Origin: Actinomycetota bacterium
GTDB taxonomy: Bacteria > Actinomycetota > Actinomycetes > Nanopelagicales > Nanopelagicaceae
DNA length: 64,000 bases
Assembly (NCBI GenBank): GCA_002737595.1
Contig: NSHZ01000002.1
Coordinates: 1-64,000, forward strand
Direction: 5' to 3'
In this document: positions 55,796 to 64,000 of the stretch, one piece after another
How the letters are laid out: the number at the start of each line of letters is the position of its first letter
Position numbering within the stretch: position 1 is the first letter of the stretch
Made by a program: the position numbers and the translations under genes
The notes under the pieces: generated by a model
Databases searched by the model: none
The model's input: only the letters and a program-made list of their open reading frames with translations
Told to the model about the DNA's origin: nothing

Positions 55796-58375
55796 ATGAG
55801 TGACATCGAATCGCCAGACTCTTCTGAGTCCACGATCGATCCCGTAACAGGGGCTGTGAGCGATCGTATCGATCTCGTTGATATCAACGTAGAGATGGCG
55901 CGTTCATACCTCGACTACGCAATGAGCGTTATTGTGGGTCGTGCACTTCCAGATGTTCGCGACGGTCTAAAACCTGTACACCGACGCGTGCTTTACGCAA
56001 TGTATGACGGCGGGTATCGTCCCGATCGGGGTTACTACAAATCGTCTCGCGTCGTCGGCGATGTGATGGGTAATTATCACCCGCACGGAGATAGCGCTAT
56101 TTATGACACTTTGGTTCGTCTCGCCCAACCTTGGTCACTTCGATATCCACTCGTGGATGGCAATGGAAACTTTGGTTCACCCGGAAATGATCCAGCGGCA
56201 GCCATGCGTTACACAGAAGCGCGACTAGCTCCATTAGCCATGGAGATGATGCGCGACATTGACGAGGACACCGTTGACTTTTCACCGAACTACGACGGTC
56301 GCTCACAAGAGCCCAACGTGCTTCCCAGTCGCTTCCCCAACTTGCTTGTTAATGGCAGCGCAGGAATTGCTGTGGGTATGGCAACCAACATCCCTCCCCA
56401 TAATCTTCGTGAAGTAGCTTCTGGTATCCAATGGTCTCTTGAACACCCAGATGCCACCCAACCAGAATTACTAGACGCACTTCTTGAGCGCATTAAAGGT
56501 CCAGACTTTCCTACTCGAGGAATCATCATTGGTCGTACCGGTATCGATGAGGCATACCGCACCGGTCGTGGATCTATCACGATGCGCGCAGTTGTTGAAG
56601 TCGAGGAAATTAACGGGCGTAGCTGTCTGGTGATTACTGAACTTCCTTATCAAGTGAACCCAGATAATCTAGCTTTGAAGATTGCCGAATTAGTTAAAGA
56701 AGGAAAAGTCGCTGGTATTTCAGACGTGCGTGACGAAGGCAATGAACGCCTAGGACAACGCCTTGTCATTGTGCTCAAGAAAGATGCCATCGCCAAAGTA
56801 GTGCTCAACAACCTCTACAAGCACACTCAACTTCAAGACAATTTTGGTGCCAATATGTTGGCACTTGTTGATGGTGTCCCACGCACGCTTCGTATTGATG
56901 AATTTGTGCGCTACTACCTTGTGCATCAAATCGAGGTAATTGTTCGCCGTACTAAGTTTCGGTTAGCTGAAAAAGAGAAGCGCGCACATATCTTGAGTGG
57001 TTATCTCAAAGCACTTGATGCATTAGATGAAGTGATTGCGTTAATTCGCCGTAGTGCCACAGTTGATGATGCTCGCCAAGGCTTAATGCAACTCCTTGAG
57101 GTCGACGAAATTCAAGCAAATGCTATTTTGGAAATGCAACTTCGCCGTCTCGCTGCCCTTGAACGTCAAAAGATCATCGATGAATATGACGGAATCATGG
57201 CTGACATTAAGGAACTCCTTGCCATCTTGGCTAGCGAATCTCGCCAGCGCGAAATCGTGGGAGAAGAGCTTCACGAACTTACAGAAAAGTACGGTGATGA
57301 GCGCCGAACCGCGATTGTGGGTGCTGAAGGTGACTTCTCTGCGGAAGATCTAATTCCGGAGCACGACGTCGTAGTCACTATTACCCGCGGTGGGTATGCC
57401 AAACGCACGAAGGTAGATCTTTATCGCGCGCAACGCCGCGGTGGTAAGGGTGTTCGTGGCGCGGCACTCAAACAAGATGACATTGTTGACCACTTCTTTG
57501 TAACTTCGACACATCATTGGATTCTCTTCTTCACCACTAAGGGTCGCGTTTATCGTGCGAAGGCGTACGAGTTGCCCGACACTGGCCGGGATGCGCGTGG
57601 ACAGCATGTAGCAAATCTCCTAGCTTTCCAACCAGATGAAGAGATAGCTCAAGTTCTTACGATCGAAAATTATGGGGCAGCGCCTTACTTGGTATTAGCT
57701 ACCCGACAAGGCCTTACTAAGAAGACCGAACTCAGCGAGTATGACTCGAACCGTTCAGGTGGTCTCATTGCTATCAATTTGCGCGACGAAGACGAAGTAG
57801 TTTCAGCAGCTTTGGTCTCTGAAACTGATGACATATTGCTGGTGAGTAAGAAAGCGATGTCTTTACGTTTCACCGCAACAAACGAAGCGCTCCGTCCGAT
57901 GGGTAGAGCTACTTCTGGTGTTATTGGCATGAAGTTTCGAGATGGGGATGAGTTGCTAGCAATGGCAGTCGTCGAAGATGGTGAGGCGAATGTACTTACT
58001 GCCACCGACGGCGGTTACGCCAAACGCACACCCATTCATGAGTATCGCGTTCAAGGCCGCGGAGGTTTAGGCGTGAAGGCAGCCAAAATCGACGAGGGTA
58101 ACCGCGGAGTGCTCGTGGGCGCTTTAGTGGTCAGCGGCAGCGATGAAATTCTTGCCATCACGTCATCAGGCACAGTCATTCGCACCGGTGCTGAGCAAGT
58201 ACGTCAAACTGGTCGGGACACCATGGGTGTGCGACTGGTGAACCTTGGCGAAGGTGACTCAGTCGTCTCTGTGACTCGAAATGCCGAAGTGGAAGAGGAA
58301 GTTACGGATTCTGATGAAACCGTTGCTGAAGTGGCTCCACAGACCGAAGGGGAATCACCCGAGAGTTTGGGGTAG
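55796..58375 (+). CDS. gyrA: DNA gyrase subunit A
   Basis: 859 aa. The catalytic Tyr is in [12 protein letters not shown], the quinolone region reads [17 protein letters not shown] (Ser kept, unlike the Ala of Mycobacterium), and the C-terminal pinwheel carries the GyrA box [10 protein letters not shown]. An acidic tail (about 25 residues) ends the protein. With GyrB it makes negative supercoils. No intein. Confidence 0.98.
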   Translation: MSDIESPDSSESTIDPVTGAVSDRIDLVDINVEMARSYLDYAMSVIVGRALPDVRDGLKPVHRRVLYAMYDGGYRPDRGYYKSSRVVGDVMGNYHPHGDSAIYDTLVRLAQPWSLRYPLVDGNGNFGSPGNDPAAAMRYTEARLAPLAMEMMRDIDEDTVDFSPNYDGRSQEPNVLPSRFPNLLVNGSAGIAVGMATNIPPHNLREVASGIQWSLEHPDATQPELLDALLERIKGPDFPTRGIIIGRTGIDEAYRTGRGSITMRAVVEVEEINGRSCLVITELPYQVNPDNLALKIAELVKEGKVAGISDVRDEGNERLGQRLVIVLKKDAIAKVVLNNLYKHTQLQDNFGANMLALVDGVPRTLRIDEFVRYYLVHQIEVIVRRTKFRLAEKEKRAHILSGYLKALDALDEVIALIRRSATVDDARQGLMQLLEVDEIQANAILEMQLRRLAALERQKIIDEYDGIMADIKELLAILASESRQREIVGEELHELTEKYGDERRTAIVGAEGDFSAEDLIPEHDVVVTITRGGYAKRTKVDLYRAQRRGGKGVRGAALKQDDIVDHFFVTSTHHWILFFTTKGRVYRAKAYELPDTGRDARGQHVANLLAFQPDEEIAQVLTIENYGAAPYLVLATRQGLTKKTELSEYDSNRSGGLIAINLRDEDEVVSAALVSETDDILLVSKKAMSLRFTATNEALRPMGRATSGVIGMKFRDGDELLAMAVVEDGEANVLTATDGGYAKRTPIHEYRVQGRGGLGVKAAKIDEGNRGVLVGALVVSGSDEILAITSSGTVIRTGAEQVRQTGRDTMGVRLVNLGEGDSVVSVTRNAEVEEEVTDSDETVAEVAPQTEGESPESLG

Positions 58376-58411
58376 GCGCTTCCGCCGGTGTAATCTTCCG
58401 AGGCATTGTGA

Positions 58412-58486
58412 GGGCCTTTAGCTCAGCCTGGTTAGAGCGCTTCCCTGATAAGGAAGAGGTCGGAGGTTCAAGTCCTCCAAGGCCCA
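58412..58486 (+). tRNA. tRNA-Ile (anticodon GAT)
   Basis: Acceptor GGGCCTT pairs with AAGGCCC; anticodon stem CTTCC/GGAAG with loop CTGATAA (anticodon GAT). T arm GGAGG-TTCAAGT-CCTCC. CCA is not encoded: the discriminator A is followed by CGTG. It stands just after gyrA, as in many actinobacteria. Confidence 0.96.
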
Positions 58487-58487
58487 C

Positions 58488-58604
58488 GTGAAGAAGAAAC
58501 TGCTTGCCATCGTTGCGATCGTCGTTGGTATTTTCTTTGCCAAAAAGAAAATTTCAGACCGCCAGGCCGAGGAGGATCTTTGGAATACGGCCGCGGAAGA
58601 ATAG
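58488..58604 (+). CDS. DLW-39 family microprotein
   Basis: 38 aa, too short for most gene callers. From GTG 58488 it reads MKKKLLAIVAIVVGIFFA, a single membrane helix, then KKKISDRQAEEDLWNTAAEE. The DLW motif, size and place behind gyrA and tRNA-Ile fit the actinobacterial DLW-39 family, of unknown function. The start codon is only 2 nt past the tRNA end and no independent promoter or ribosome site is evident, so expression may depend on tRNA 3' processing. Confidence 0.85.
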   Translation: MKKKLLAIVAIVVGIFFAKKKISDRQAEEDLWNTAAEE

Positions 58605-58642
58605 CGGTACCAAAACCGTAGTAGTGTCTGTGCAAGTCACTC

Positions 58643-58715
58643 GGGGACGTAGCTCAATTGGCAGAGCACTGCCTTTGCAAGGCAGGGGTTAGGGGTTCGA
58701 TTCCCCTCGTCTCCA
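58643..58715 (+). tRNA. tRNA-Ala (anticodon TGC)
   Basis: Acceptor GGGGACG pairs with CGTCTCC; anticodon stem CTGCC/GGCAG with loop TTTGCAA (anticodon TGC); T arm AGGGG-TTCGATT-CCCCT. CCA is not encoded. It follows the DLW-39 gene by 38 bp. Confidence 0.97.
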
Positions 58716-58754
58716 CTAGCAAAAATTTGTATTCCAAAAAACCTAAGGAGCACC

Positions 58755-59279
58755 ATGAGTCTGGGCACAAGCGTCGTCACTCTCTCCACCTCACTTGGAG
58801 ATATCAAAATCAATGTCTTCGGTAATCACGCCCCTAAGACCGTGAAGAACTTTGTAGAGCTAGCCACTGGTGGTCGTGAGTGGCTCCACCCAGGTACCGG
58901 AAAGAAAAGTAGCGATGCGCTCTACCCCGGCACCATTTTTCACCGCATTATCCCGGGTTTCATGATTCAAGGTGGAGATCCCCTCGGTAGCGGAATGGGC
59001 GGACCTGGCTACAAGTTTGCTGATGAGTTCCATCCAGAATTAAGTTTCGATCGTCCATACCTTTTAGCGATGGCAAATTCAGGCCCTGGGACGAACGGTT
59101 CACAATTCTTTATTACCGTGGCAGCAACCGCTTGGCTCAACAACAAACACACTATCTTTGGTGAGGTTGCTGATGCCGAAGGTCGCGCCGTGGTTGATGC
59201 AATCGCTGCAGTAGCCACCGGTCGGATGGATCGCCCAAACACTGATGTTGTGGTGAATTCGGCTACTATCGACGCGTGA
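58755..59279 (+). CDS. Cyclophilin-type peptidyl-prolyl isomerase
   Basis: 174 aa cytoplasmic cyclophilin; no signal peptide. IFHRIIPGFMIQGGDPLGSGMGG and ANSGPGTNGSQFFITVA carry the active-site Arg, Phe and Gln residues. ATG 58755 follows AAGGAG. It overlaps the rhomboid gene by 4 bp (GTGA). Confidence 0.95.
   Translation: MSLGTSVVTLSTSLGDIKINVFGNHAPKTVKNFVELATGGREWLHPGTGKKSSDALYPGTIFHRIIPGFMIQGGDPLGSGMGGPGYKFADEFHPELSFDRPYLLAMANSGPGTNGSQFFITVAATAWLNNKHTIFGEVADAEGRAVVDAIAAVATGRMDRPNTDVVVNSATIDA
59264..59269 (+). promoter_or_regulatory. Possible internal -10 box for the rhomboid gene
   Basis: TACTAT, inside the end of the cyclophilin gene, ends 6 nt before GTG 59276. A leaderless transcript is possible besides read-through from the cyclophilin gene. 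Confidence 0.4.
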
Positions 59280-60106
59280 TTCAAAGTTGCGTTGTCCACA
59301 CCGATCGCGAGACCTACCTCAGTTGTACTCGCTGTGGACGCCCCTCTTGCGCTAATTGTTTGATCCCCGCTTCTGTCGGATTTCATTGCCGTGAGTGCGT
59401 CGCGGTTGCAAGTGCGCAAACTCCTCGAGTGCGAGCAGCTCGGCGCTACACACCATTTCTCACTTTTATTTTTATTGGCATTTCAGTTCTCGGGTATCTT
59501 CTTCAAGAAGTCGATTCCACCATCTTTAATAAACTCGCGTTGGTGGGCTATGCGCAATACGCAGATGGCACCTGGTTAGGTATTGCCAATGGTGAGTGGT
59601 ACCGCTTAGCCACAGTTGCCCTATTACACGGCGGAATCCTTCACCTACTTTTCAACATGTATGCGCTTTGGGCAATCGGTACCTCACTAGAAAGTGTGAT
59701 CGGCAGGTGGCGATTTGGCGCGATTTATGTGGTCTCACTCATCGGCGGATCGAGCGCTTCACTCCTTTTCAATGCGTCGAATATTCCAGCGGTGGGTGCA
59801 TCGGGTGCCATCTTTGGACTCTTCGGGGCTACCGTCATCGTGAACCGACGAGGCGGTCTCAATGCCGCCAGCATGTACACCGTTATCGCCATCAACTTAG
59901 CGATGGGCTTTGTCATCCCTAACGTCGATTGGCATGCACACCTGGGTGGCTTACTCTTTGGGGCGGTGAGCACCGCGCTCTTCGTTGCAGGCCCAGCCCG
60001 CAGGTGGCTGGGTGGTCGGATTGCTGGAATTCTCTTCTTACTGCTGGTGGCCTTCTTCTTAGATAGTCAGCGGGTCACCGAACTTCAATTACTCGTGGGC
60101 CAATAA
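59276..60106 (+). CDS. Rhomboid-family intramembrane serine protease with zinc-binding N-terminus
   Basis: 276 aa. The first ~40 residues have cysteine/histidine pairs (CVVHTDRETYLSCTRCGRPSCANCL..HCREC) like a B-box zinc finger. Six helices follow, with HGGILHLLFNMYALW, the catalytic Ser in GASGAIFGLFGA and His in DWHAHLGGLLFGA. It cuts membrane proteins within the bilayer; targets unknown. The zinc finger-rhomboid fusion is common in actinobacteria and lies near the origin there too. Confidence 0.93.
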   Translation: MIQSCVVHTDRETYLSCTRCGRPSCANCLIPASVGFHCRECVAVASAQTPRVRAARRYTPFLTFIFIGISVLGYLLQEVDSTIFNKLALVGYAQYADGTWLGIANGEWYRLATVALLHGGILHLLFNMYALWAIGTSLESVIGRWRFGAIYVVSLIGGSSASLLFNASNIPAVGASGAIFGLFGATVIVNRRGGLNAASMYTVIAINLAMGFVIPNVDWHAHLGGLLFGAVSTALFVAGPARRWLGGRIAGILFLLLVAFFLDSQRVTELQLLVGQ

Positions 60107-60107
60107 G

Positions 60108-60129
60108 TTATCCACAGATCTTATCCCCA
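60108..60129 (+). other. Two DnaA-box sequences after the rhomboid gene
   Basis: A perfect TTATCCACA (60108-60116) and one-mismatch TTATCCCCA (60121-60129) lie 13 bp apart in the 76-bp gap between the convergent rhomboid and crgA genes. About 10 kb from oriC. Function unknown. Confidence 0.6.
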
Positions 60130-60182
60130 TGGGGAAAAGTACAGCCGTGTAATTCAGCGCCAGAAGTCGACGCCGGCCGGAT

Positions 60183-60440
60183 TTACTTCCAGCGAGTGGC
60201 GAAGGTGAAACCGATCCCAATGAAAACGAAACCGACGACCATGTTCCAATTTTTAATCCCAGGAATCGGGTAATTCGTACCCGAAACATAGAAGACCACA
60301 ATCCAAAAGAGCCCAATAAGGAAGGCTGCCACCATCACCGGAGCAAACCAACTGGGGCTCTCTTTGATGGAATCCAGTGGGGAGAGGACTTCGCGGGCCT
60401 CAACGGTAGATCGGTCCTTGCGGACTCGGGACTTCGGCAT
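60183..60440 (-). CDS. crgA: Cell division protein CrgA
   Basis: 85 aa with two transmembrane helices (WFAPVMVAAFLIGLFWIVVFYV and NMVVGFVFIGIGFTFATRW) behind a basic N-terminus. CrgA recruits division and wall-synthesis proteins at the septum in actinobacteria. ATG 60440 (MPKSRVRKD) is preferred over 60461 since AAAGGTGG precedes it. Confidence 0.95.
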   Translation of the reverse strand: MPKSRVRKDRSTVEAREVLSPLDSIKESPSWFAPVMVAAFLIGLFWIVVFYVSGTNYPIPGIKNWNMVVGFVFIGIGFTFATRWK

Positions 60441-60489
60441 GGTCGCCACCTTTTCGCTCAACCCGTTCGGGAGTTTTAACTTGTGGTCG

Positions 60490-60495
60490 TATCGT
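60490..60495 (+). promoter_or_regulatory. Putative -10 box of leaderless DUF881 mRNA
   Basis: TATCGT ends 6 nt before ATG 60502. No Shine-Dalgarno sequence between. The 61-bp gap to crgA holds both divergent promoters. Confidence 0.55.
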
Positions 60496-60501
60496 ACCCC
60501 T

Positions 60502-61212
60502 ATGAAGCGATGGCGGTGGATCTCTCCAGTGGCCTTTGCGTTGGCCGGACTCCTCTTCGTCGCCAGCGCCCGAAGCTCAGGTGGCTTCGATCTTCGCAGT
60601 GGCGATCATGGGGATCTGATCTCCTTGATCCTCGAACAAGATCGTCATTCAGCCCAACTCACTAATCAAGTCGCTTCTATCACAACGAAATTACAAGAAA
60701 CACTCGCCTCTCAAGTCGGCGATGCCATCGGAGCAGCTACCGCCGAAAGTGCAGGATTGGCCCGCGCTGCCGGAGACCGTGCTCTTCGAGGACCGGGTGT
60801 ACAAGTAACTCTCAAAGATGCACCTCCACCACTGGGAGAAGTACCTAATGGACTTACCTTGGATGATTACGTAGTTCACGAACAAGATGTTCAAGCTGTC
60901 GTCAATGCACTCTGGATCGGTGGGGCCGAAGCGATGAGCATTAATGGTGAACGTATTACAAATATCAGTGCGATTCGATGTGTAGGAAACACATTGCTTC
61001 TCCATGGCCGTGTTTTCTCTCCACCTTTTAAAATCTCCGCAATTGGTTCCACAACTGTTTTACGAAAATCGATTAATTCAAGTTCGGCGATCAAGACCTA
61101 TCGTCAATATTCCGAAGCCATAGGACTTGGTTGGTCAGTTCGAAATTCATCGAGCTTAAGCATTCCTAAAGCTTCATTACCTTCACAGCTTCTCATTGCA
61201 CAGCGTGGCTAG
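60502..61212 (+). CDS. DUF881 family protein
   Basis: 236 aa membrane-anchored protein. One N-terminal helix (ISPVAFALAGLLFVASA), a coiled coil (about residues 40-90), then the DUF881 domain with GPGVQVTLKDAPPP, VNALWIGGAEAMSINGERIT and CVGNTLLLHGRVFSPPFKISAIG. Found beside crgA throughout actinobacteria; thought to be part of the division or wall apparatus, but function is unknown. Overlaps pabA by 8 bp. No sortase gene lies between them as in Streptomyces. Confidence 0.88.
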   Translation: MKRWRWISPVAFALAGLLFVASARSSGGFDLRSGDHGDLISLILEQDRHSAQLTNQVASITTKLQETLASQVGDAIGAATAESAGLARAAGDRALRGPGVQVTLKDAPPPLGEVPNGLTLDDYVVHEQDVQAVVNALWIGGAEAMSINGERITNISAIRCVGNTLLLHGRVFSPPFKISAIGSTTVLRKSINSSSAIKTYRQYSEAIGLGWSVRNSSSLSIPKASLPSQLLIAQRG

Positions 61213-61774
61213 TTACCAAATTTTAGTAGTCGATAATTTCGACTCCTTTGTATATAACATTGTGCAATATCTTGAGGAGCTCGGTGCTCATTGCTCCGTG
61301 ATGAAAAACGACGAAATTGTTCTTAAATCAATCGCCACTTATGACGGTGTTCTCATCTCACCAGGTCCTGGGTCGCCAGAGTCCGCCGGCGCTAGCATCG
61401 AGGTAGTTCTTGAGTGTGCTCGATTAGAAAAGCCAATGTTAGGCGTATGCCTTGGAGTTCAAACATTAGCCGTTGCCTTTGGTGGCGAGGTAAGCCAAGC
61501 CCCAGAACTCATTCATGGTCACACTTCAGAGATTTTCCATGAGGAGAGCAGACTCTTCCTCGAAGTACCTTCTCCATTTTTAGCAACTCGCTATCACTCA
61601 CTTTCGATAGCAAAAGTACCCGACGATTTAGTGATTACTGCGCGGACAGCAGACGGTGTTGTGATGGCATTGGAGCATCGCACTCTCCCACTATCTGGAG
61701 TGCAATTTCATCCTGAGGCGATCTTGAGTGAGCACGGACACCAAATCTTTAAAAATTGGCTCGCAACAATCTGA
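61205..61774 (+). CDS. pabA: Anthranilate/aminodeoxychorismate synthase glutamine amidotransferase
   Basis: 189 aa class I glutamine amidotransferase. Catalytic Cys in LGVCLGVQTLAVAFGG and His-Glu in VQFHPEAILSEHG; oxyanion part LISPGPGSPESAG. GTG 61205 is inside the end of the DUF881 gene. Supplies ammonia for 4-amino-4-deoxychorismate (folate) or anthranilate (Trp); location near crgA suggests the PabA role. Name given on this basis. Confidence 0.88.
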   Translation: MASYQILVVDNFDSFVYNIVQYLEELGAHCSVMKNDEIVLKSIATYDGVLISPGPGSPESAGASIEVVLECARLEKPMLGVCLGVQTLAVAFGGEVSQAPELIHGHTSEIFHEESRLFLEVPSPFLATRYHSLSIAKVPDDLVITARTADGVVMALEHRTLPLSGVQFHPEAILSEHGHQIFKNWLATI

Positions 61775-61787
61775 CAAATGAATCAAA

Positions 61788-63368
61788 TCAAGGAGTTGGT
61801 ATTGGCTCTGGGATGACAATCCGGTTAATAGTGACAGTTACTGAAGCTCCCACAATCATCGTCACTCCAGGTTCAGGTGCCTGAGCCAACACAATGTTGT
61901 CCTCAGAGTTCGGATCGCTCGCATAGACGATACGTGGCAGGAAGGCTGCTTGGATCAAGATAGTTCGAGCATCAATCTCACTTAAACCGAGTACATCGGG
62001 CACCGCCACGTTGCCGCTAGCAATGTCTAACGTCACACCCGAACCGGCAGTGATACTGCTGCCACCTGTAGGGCGGACGGCGAGCACTGTTCCTGGTGGT
62101 TGCTCTGAATCCACCGGGTTGGTGCGGGAAATGACTAACCCGGCTTCTAAGAGAAGTTGTCGGGCACCCTCAAGAGTCTTACCAATCAATGAAGCCGGCA
62201 CAGTTGTTTCGCCAGGCCCATCAGAGATGATGAGCGTGATCTTGGAACCACTCGACACTTTCGTGCCCGCTGGTGGATTACTCGTGATGACACGATCCTT
62301 GGGCGTGCGTGGATCTGCCGCGCGCTGAATAACAAAGGTCAAGGTAGACATAGAGGAGCGTGCCTCATCAACCGTAAGCCCTGTCAGGTCAGAAACCACG
62401 ACTGTGGTGATTGAAGTTGAGAGAGCGCCAGTTAACACCACGGCCCCTCCTCCAAGAATGAACACACCTGCTGTCACAATCCCGGTGATCCACCACCCGC
62501 GACGACTCTTTGGTTGGGCAGGAGCAACGATCTGCCCGCCACTTCTGAGCGCATCAACATCATCACGCATTAATGCAGCGCTTTGATAACGCAACTCAGC
62601 GTCCTTTGTGAGTGCATGTTGAAGTACGGTGTTGAGTGCTGACGTTGTGCCTGATGTAGGCATTTGTACTTGTGGAACCAGACTATTTACGTGGTGATAA
62701 GCGATGGCAGCAGGCGTTTCACCCACAAAAGGAGGTTTGCCAGAGATTAATTCAAAGAGCACGCAACCTGCGGAGTAAATATCACTTCGAATATCAGCCA
62801 CTTCTCCACGGGCTTGCTCGGGAGAGAGGTACTGAGCAGTTCCAATTACCGTCCAAGCATGTGTGACGGTAGCTGTCACGTCATCTAATGGACGAGCAAT
62901 CCCAAAGTCCATGACTTTAATTTCACCTACAGCGGTCACCATAATATTGGCCGGTTTGATATCGCGGTGAACAATGCCGTTCTCGTGTGAGTATGCAAGT
63001 GCGTCGAGTAATGAGTGCGCTATACGTAGGGATTCTTGATAATCCGGACGAATATCTTGACGCAGCAGTTCTCGGATTGTCGTTCCTTCTACATACTCCA
63101 TAACTATGTACGGAAGCGTGCCCCACTCTTGTTGTTCCTCGCCAGTGTCATACACGGAAACAATATTGGGATGATTAAGGCGTGCTGCCGCTTGAGCCTC
63201 GCGCCTAAAACGACTTTGTAATGATGGGTCTCGCGCGAGATCCGCCCGCAAAATTTTGATTGCTACAACACGATGGAGCCTATTGTCATAGCCGCGATAT
63301 ACATCGGCCATACCACCAGCACCAATGAGTTCCTGCACTTCGTATCGTGCGCCTAGGAGTCGGGTCAT
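61788..63368 (-). CDS. pknB: Serine/threonine protein kinase PknB with PASTA repeats
   Basis: 526 aa. Kinase domain (about residues 1-275) with GAGGMADVYRGYD, VAIKIL (Lys), IVHRDIKPANIM (catalytic Asp), DFGIARP, then a juxtamembrane stretch, a single helix (ITGIVTAGVFILGGGAVVL, about 295-315) and three extracellular PASTA repeats. PASTA repeats sense muropeptides or lipid II. Mycobacterial PknB has four repeats. The target CwlM and partner phosphatase are both in this window. Overlaps pstP by 4 bp. Confidence 0.96.
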   Translation of the reverse strand: MTRLLGARYEVQELIGAGGMADVYRGYDNRLHRVVAIKILRADLARDPSLQSRFRREAQAAARLNHPNIVSVYDTGEEQQEWGTLPYIVMEYVEGTTIRELLRQDIRPDYQESLRIAHSLLDALAYSHENGIVHRDIKPANIMVTAVGEIKVMDFGIARPLDDVTATVTHAWTVIGTAQYLSPEQARGEVADIRSDIYSAGCVLFELISGKPPFVGETPAAIAYHHVNSLVPQVQMPTSGTTSALNTVLQHALTKDAELRYQSAALMRDDVDALRSGGQIVAPAQPKSRRGWWITGIVTAGVFILGGGAVVLTGALSTSITTVVVSDLTGLTVDEARSSMSTLTFVIQRAADPRTPKDRVITSNPPAGTKVSSGSKITLIISDGPGETTVPASLIGKTLEGARQLLLEAGLVISRTNPVDSEQPPGTVLAVRPTGGSSITAGSGVTLDIASGNVAVPDVLGLSEIDARTILIQAAFLPRIVYASDPNSEDNIVLAQAPEPGVTMIVGASVTVTINRIVIPEPIPTP

Positions 63369-64000
63369 GAGAGGTCTACCGCCGAACCAAGAAATATTGG
63401 ATCAGAAACATTCTTCTCTGACACCACATCGGCTACTAGCACTGTGACATTATCAGGTGCATCGGCCGCATAAGTAAGTGCTATCAAAGTATCTACAGCG
63501 CTCTCACTAGATAATTGGCTGAGGGCACTTGCCATACTTGAAAGGCTTACGACGTTACTGAGGCCATCACTACAGATAAGTAAACGATCACCTTCAAAAA
63601 TATCGATTGAAATCACGTCTGGTTGGATCTTCTTCTGTCCCATGAGTGCTTGTGTGAGAAGTGCGCGCTTTGGATGTGATTTAGCTCCAGCAGCAGTGAG
63701 CTCTCCACGGTCAATCATTTCTTGAATCATGGTGTGATCTTTAGTGAGTTGTTCTAGCGTGCCATTTCGATACAAGTAGGCTCGCGAATCGCCAATGTGT
63801 GCAACTTGGAGAGTCTGCCCGGTAAGGAAAACTGCCGTGAGCGTAGTGCCCATCCCACCATATTGTTTTTCACCTTCGATGAGGGTTGCTAATCCTTTAT
63901 CAACTTCACGTACTTGCTTACTAATCCTCGAGGAAGAAAGTTTCCTGTCTTTAATCAATTCAGCGAGTGTGCTAATCGCAAAGCGTGAGGCAACCTCTCC
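63365..64000 (-). CDS. pstP: PP2C-family serine/threonine phosphatase (N-terminus cut by window edge)
   Basis: The last 211 codons are in the window; the gene runs off the right edge. Metal-binding motifs GMGTTLTAV, HIGDSRAYLYRNG, LLICSDGLSNVV and DNVTVLVAD are clear. It dephosphorylates PknB and its targets. It ends soon after the catalytic domain (GSAVDLS), without the transmembrane and outer domain of mycobacterial PstP. Directly upstream of pknB with a 4-bp overlap. Confidence 0.93.
   Translation of the reverse strand, partial: GEVASRFAISTLAELIKDRKLSSSRISKQVREVDKGLATLIEGEKQYGGMGTTLTAVFLTGQTLQVAHIGDSRAYLYRNGTLEQLTKDHTMIQEMIDRGELTAAGAKSHPKRALLTQALMGQKKIQPDVISIDIFEGDRLLICSDGLSNVVSLSSMASALSQLSSESAVDTLIALTYAADAPDNVTVLVADVVSEKNVSDPIFLGSAVDLS

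Noticed and set aside
60124..60135. TCCCCATGGGGA palindrome after the rhomboid gene as a terminator
   Set aside because: There is no loop and no T-run, so a Rho-independent terminator is not supported.

Overview
The window is a continuous 64 kb piece of an actinobacterial chromosome around the replication origin. Base composition looks intermediate (near 50% GC by eye) and the genes are very tightly packed. Actinobacterial markers include ino1 with a PadR regulator, a DUF5318 protein, CwlM, CrgA, DUF881, a DUF6049-type protein, a DLW-39 microprotein, a MDMPI/DinB-type (mycothiol-linked fold) protein, the PknB-PASTA/PP2C pair and a HAIR-like HspR site ahead of dnaK. The order cca-nudix-DUF6049-murJ-trxB-trxA-...-parB-parA-rsmG-jag-yidC-yidD-rnpA-rpmH-dnaA-dnaN-recF-DUF721-gyrB-gyrA is the classical Streptomyces/Mycobacterium origin order. 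Moderate GC, compactness and a Cys-motif C-terminal tail on a secreted protein suggest a freshwater, Nanopelagicales (acI)-like lineage; this is inference.

Layout. 1-6.2 kb: dnaK-grpE on the minus strand, a membrane Fe-S oxidoreductase and an unknown secreted protein. 6.2-10.1 kb: a RelE/Phd toxin-antitoxin pair, a two-component system, a phosphoribosyltransferase and dCTP deaminase. 10.1-15.3 kb: tRNA-Gly, a proline racemase-family enzyme, a low-molecular-weight phosphatase, an acyl-CoA dehydrogenase, a nitrilase-fold amidohydrolase and a MDMPI-type protein. 15.3-21.6 kb: branched-chain 2-oxoacid dehydrogenase (E1a-E1b-E2), a HisC-type aminotransferase and two EamA transporters. 21.6-25.0 kb: rpsF-ssb-rpsR-rplI-dnaB. 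25.2-33.7 kb: endonuclease IV, a FemAB-type protein, an alanine racemase-like protein, a class A PBP, DUF5318, padR-ino1 and an MFS protein. 33.6-44.0 kb: cca, nudix, DUF6049, murJ, trxB, trxA, cwlM, an aminotransferase and ddl. 44.0-60.1 kb: the parAB/origin block, gyrBA, two tRNAs, DLW-39, cyclophilin and rhomboid. 60.1-64 kb: crgA, DUF881, pabA, pknB and pstP (cut by the window end).

Functional themes are replication and segregation (dnaB, ssb, parABS, dnaA, oriC, dnaN, recF, gyrase) and cell-wall synthesis and control (FemAB, Alr-like, PBP, MurJ, CwlM, Ddl, CrgA, PknB/PstP). No prophage, insertion sequence or CRISPR array was seen.

The most notable non-coding signals are: a phased array of six DnaA-box-like 9-mers upstream of dnaB; a DnaA-box/GC/DnaA-trio unwinding element just before dnaN; a recurrent TANNNT box 6-7 nt upstream of start codons, pointing to widespread leaderless mRNAs; a toxin-antitoxin promoter whose -35 box is itself a TGTACA operator motif; a perfect 17-bp palindrome ahead of padR-ino1; and a 38-codon gene starting 2 nt after a tRNA. 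All are read by eye; nothing was tested by database search or computation.
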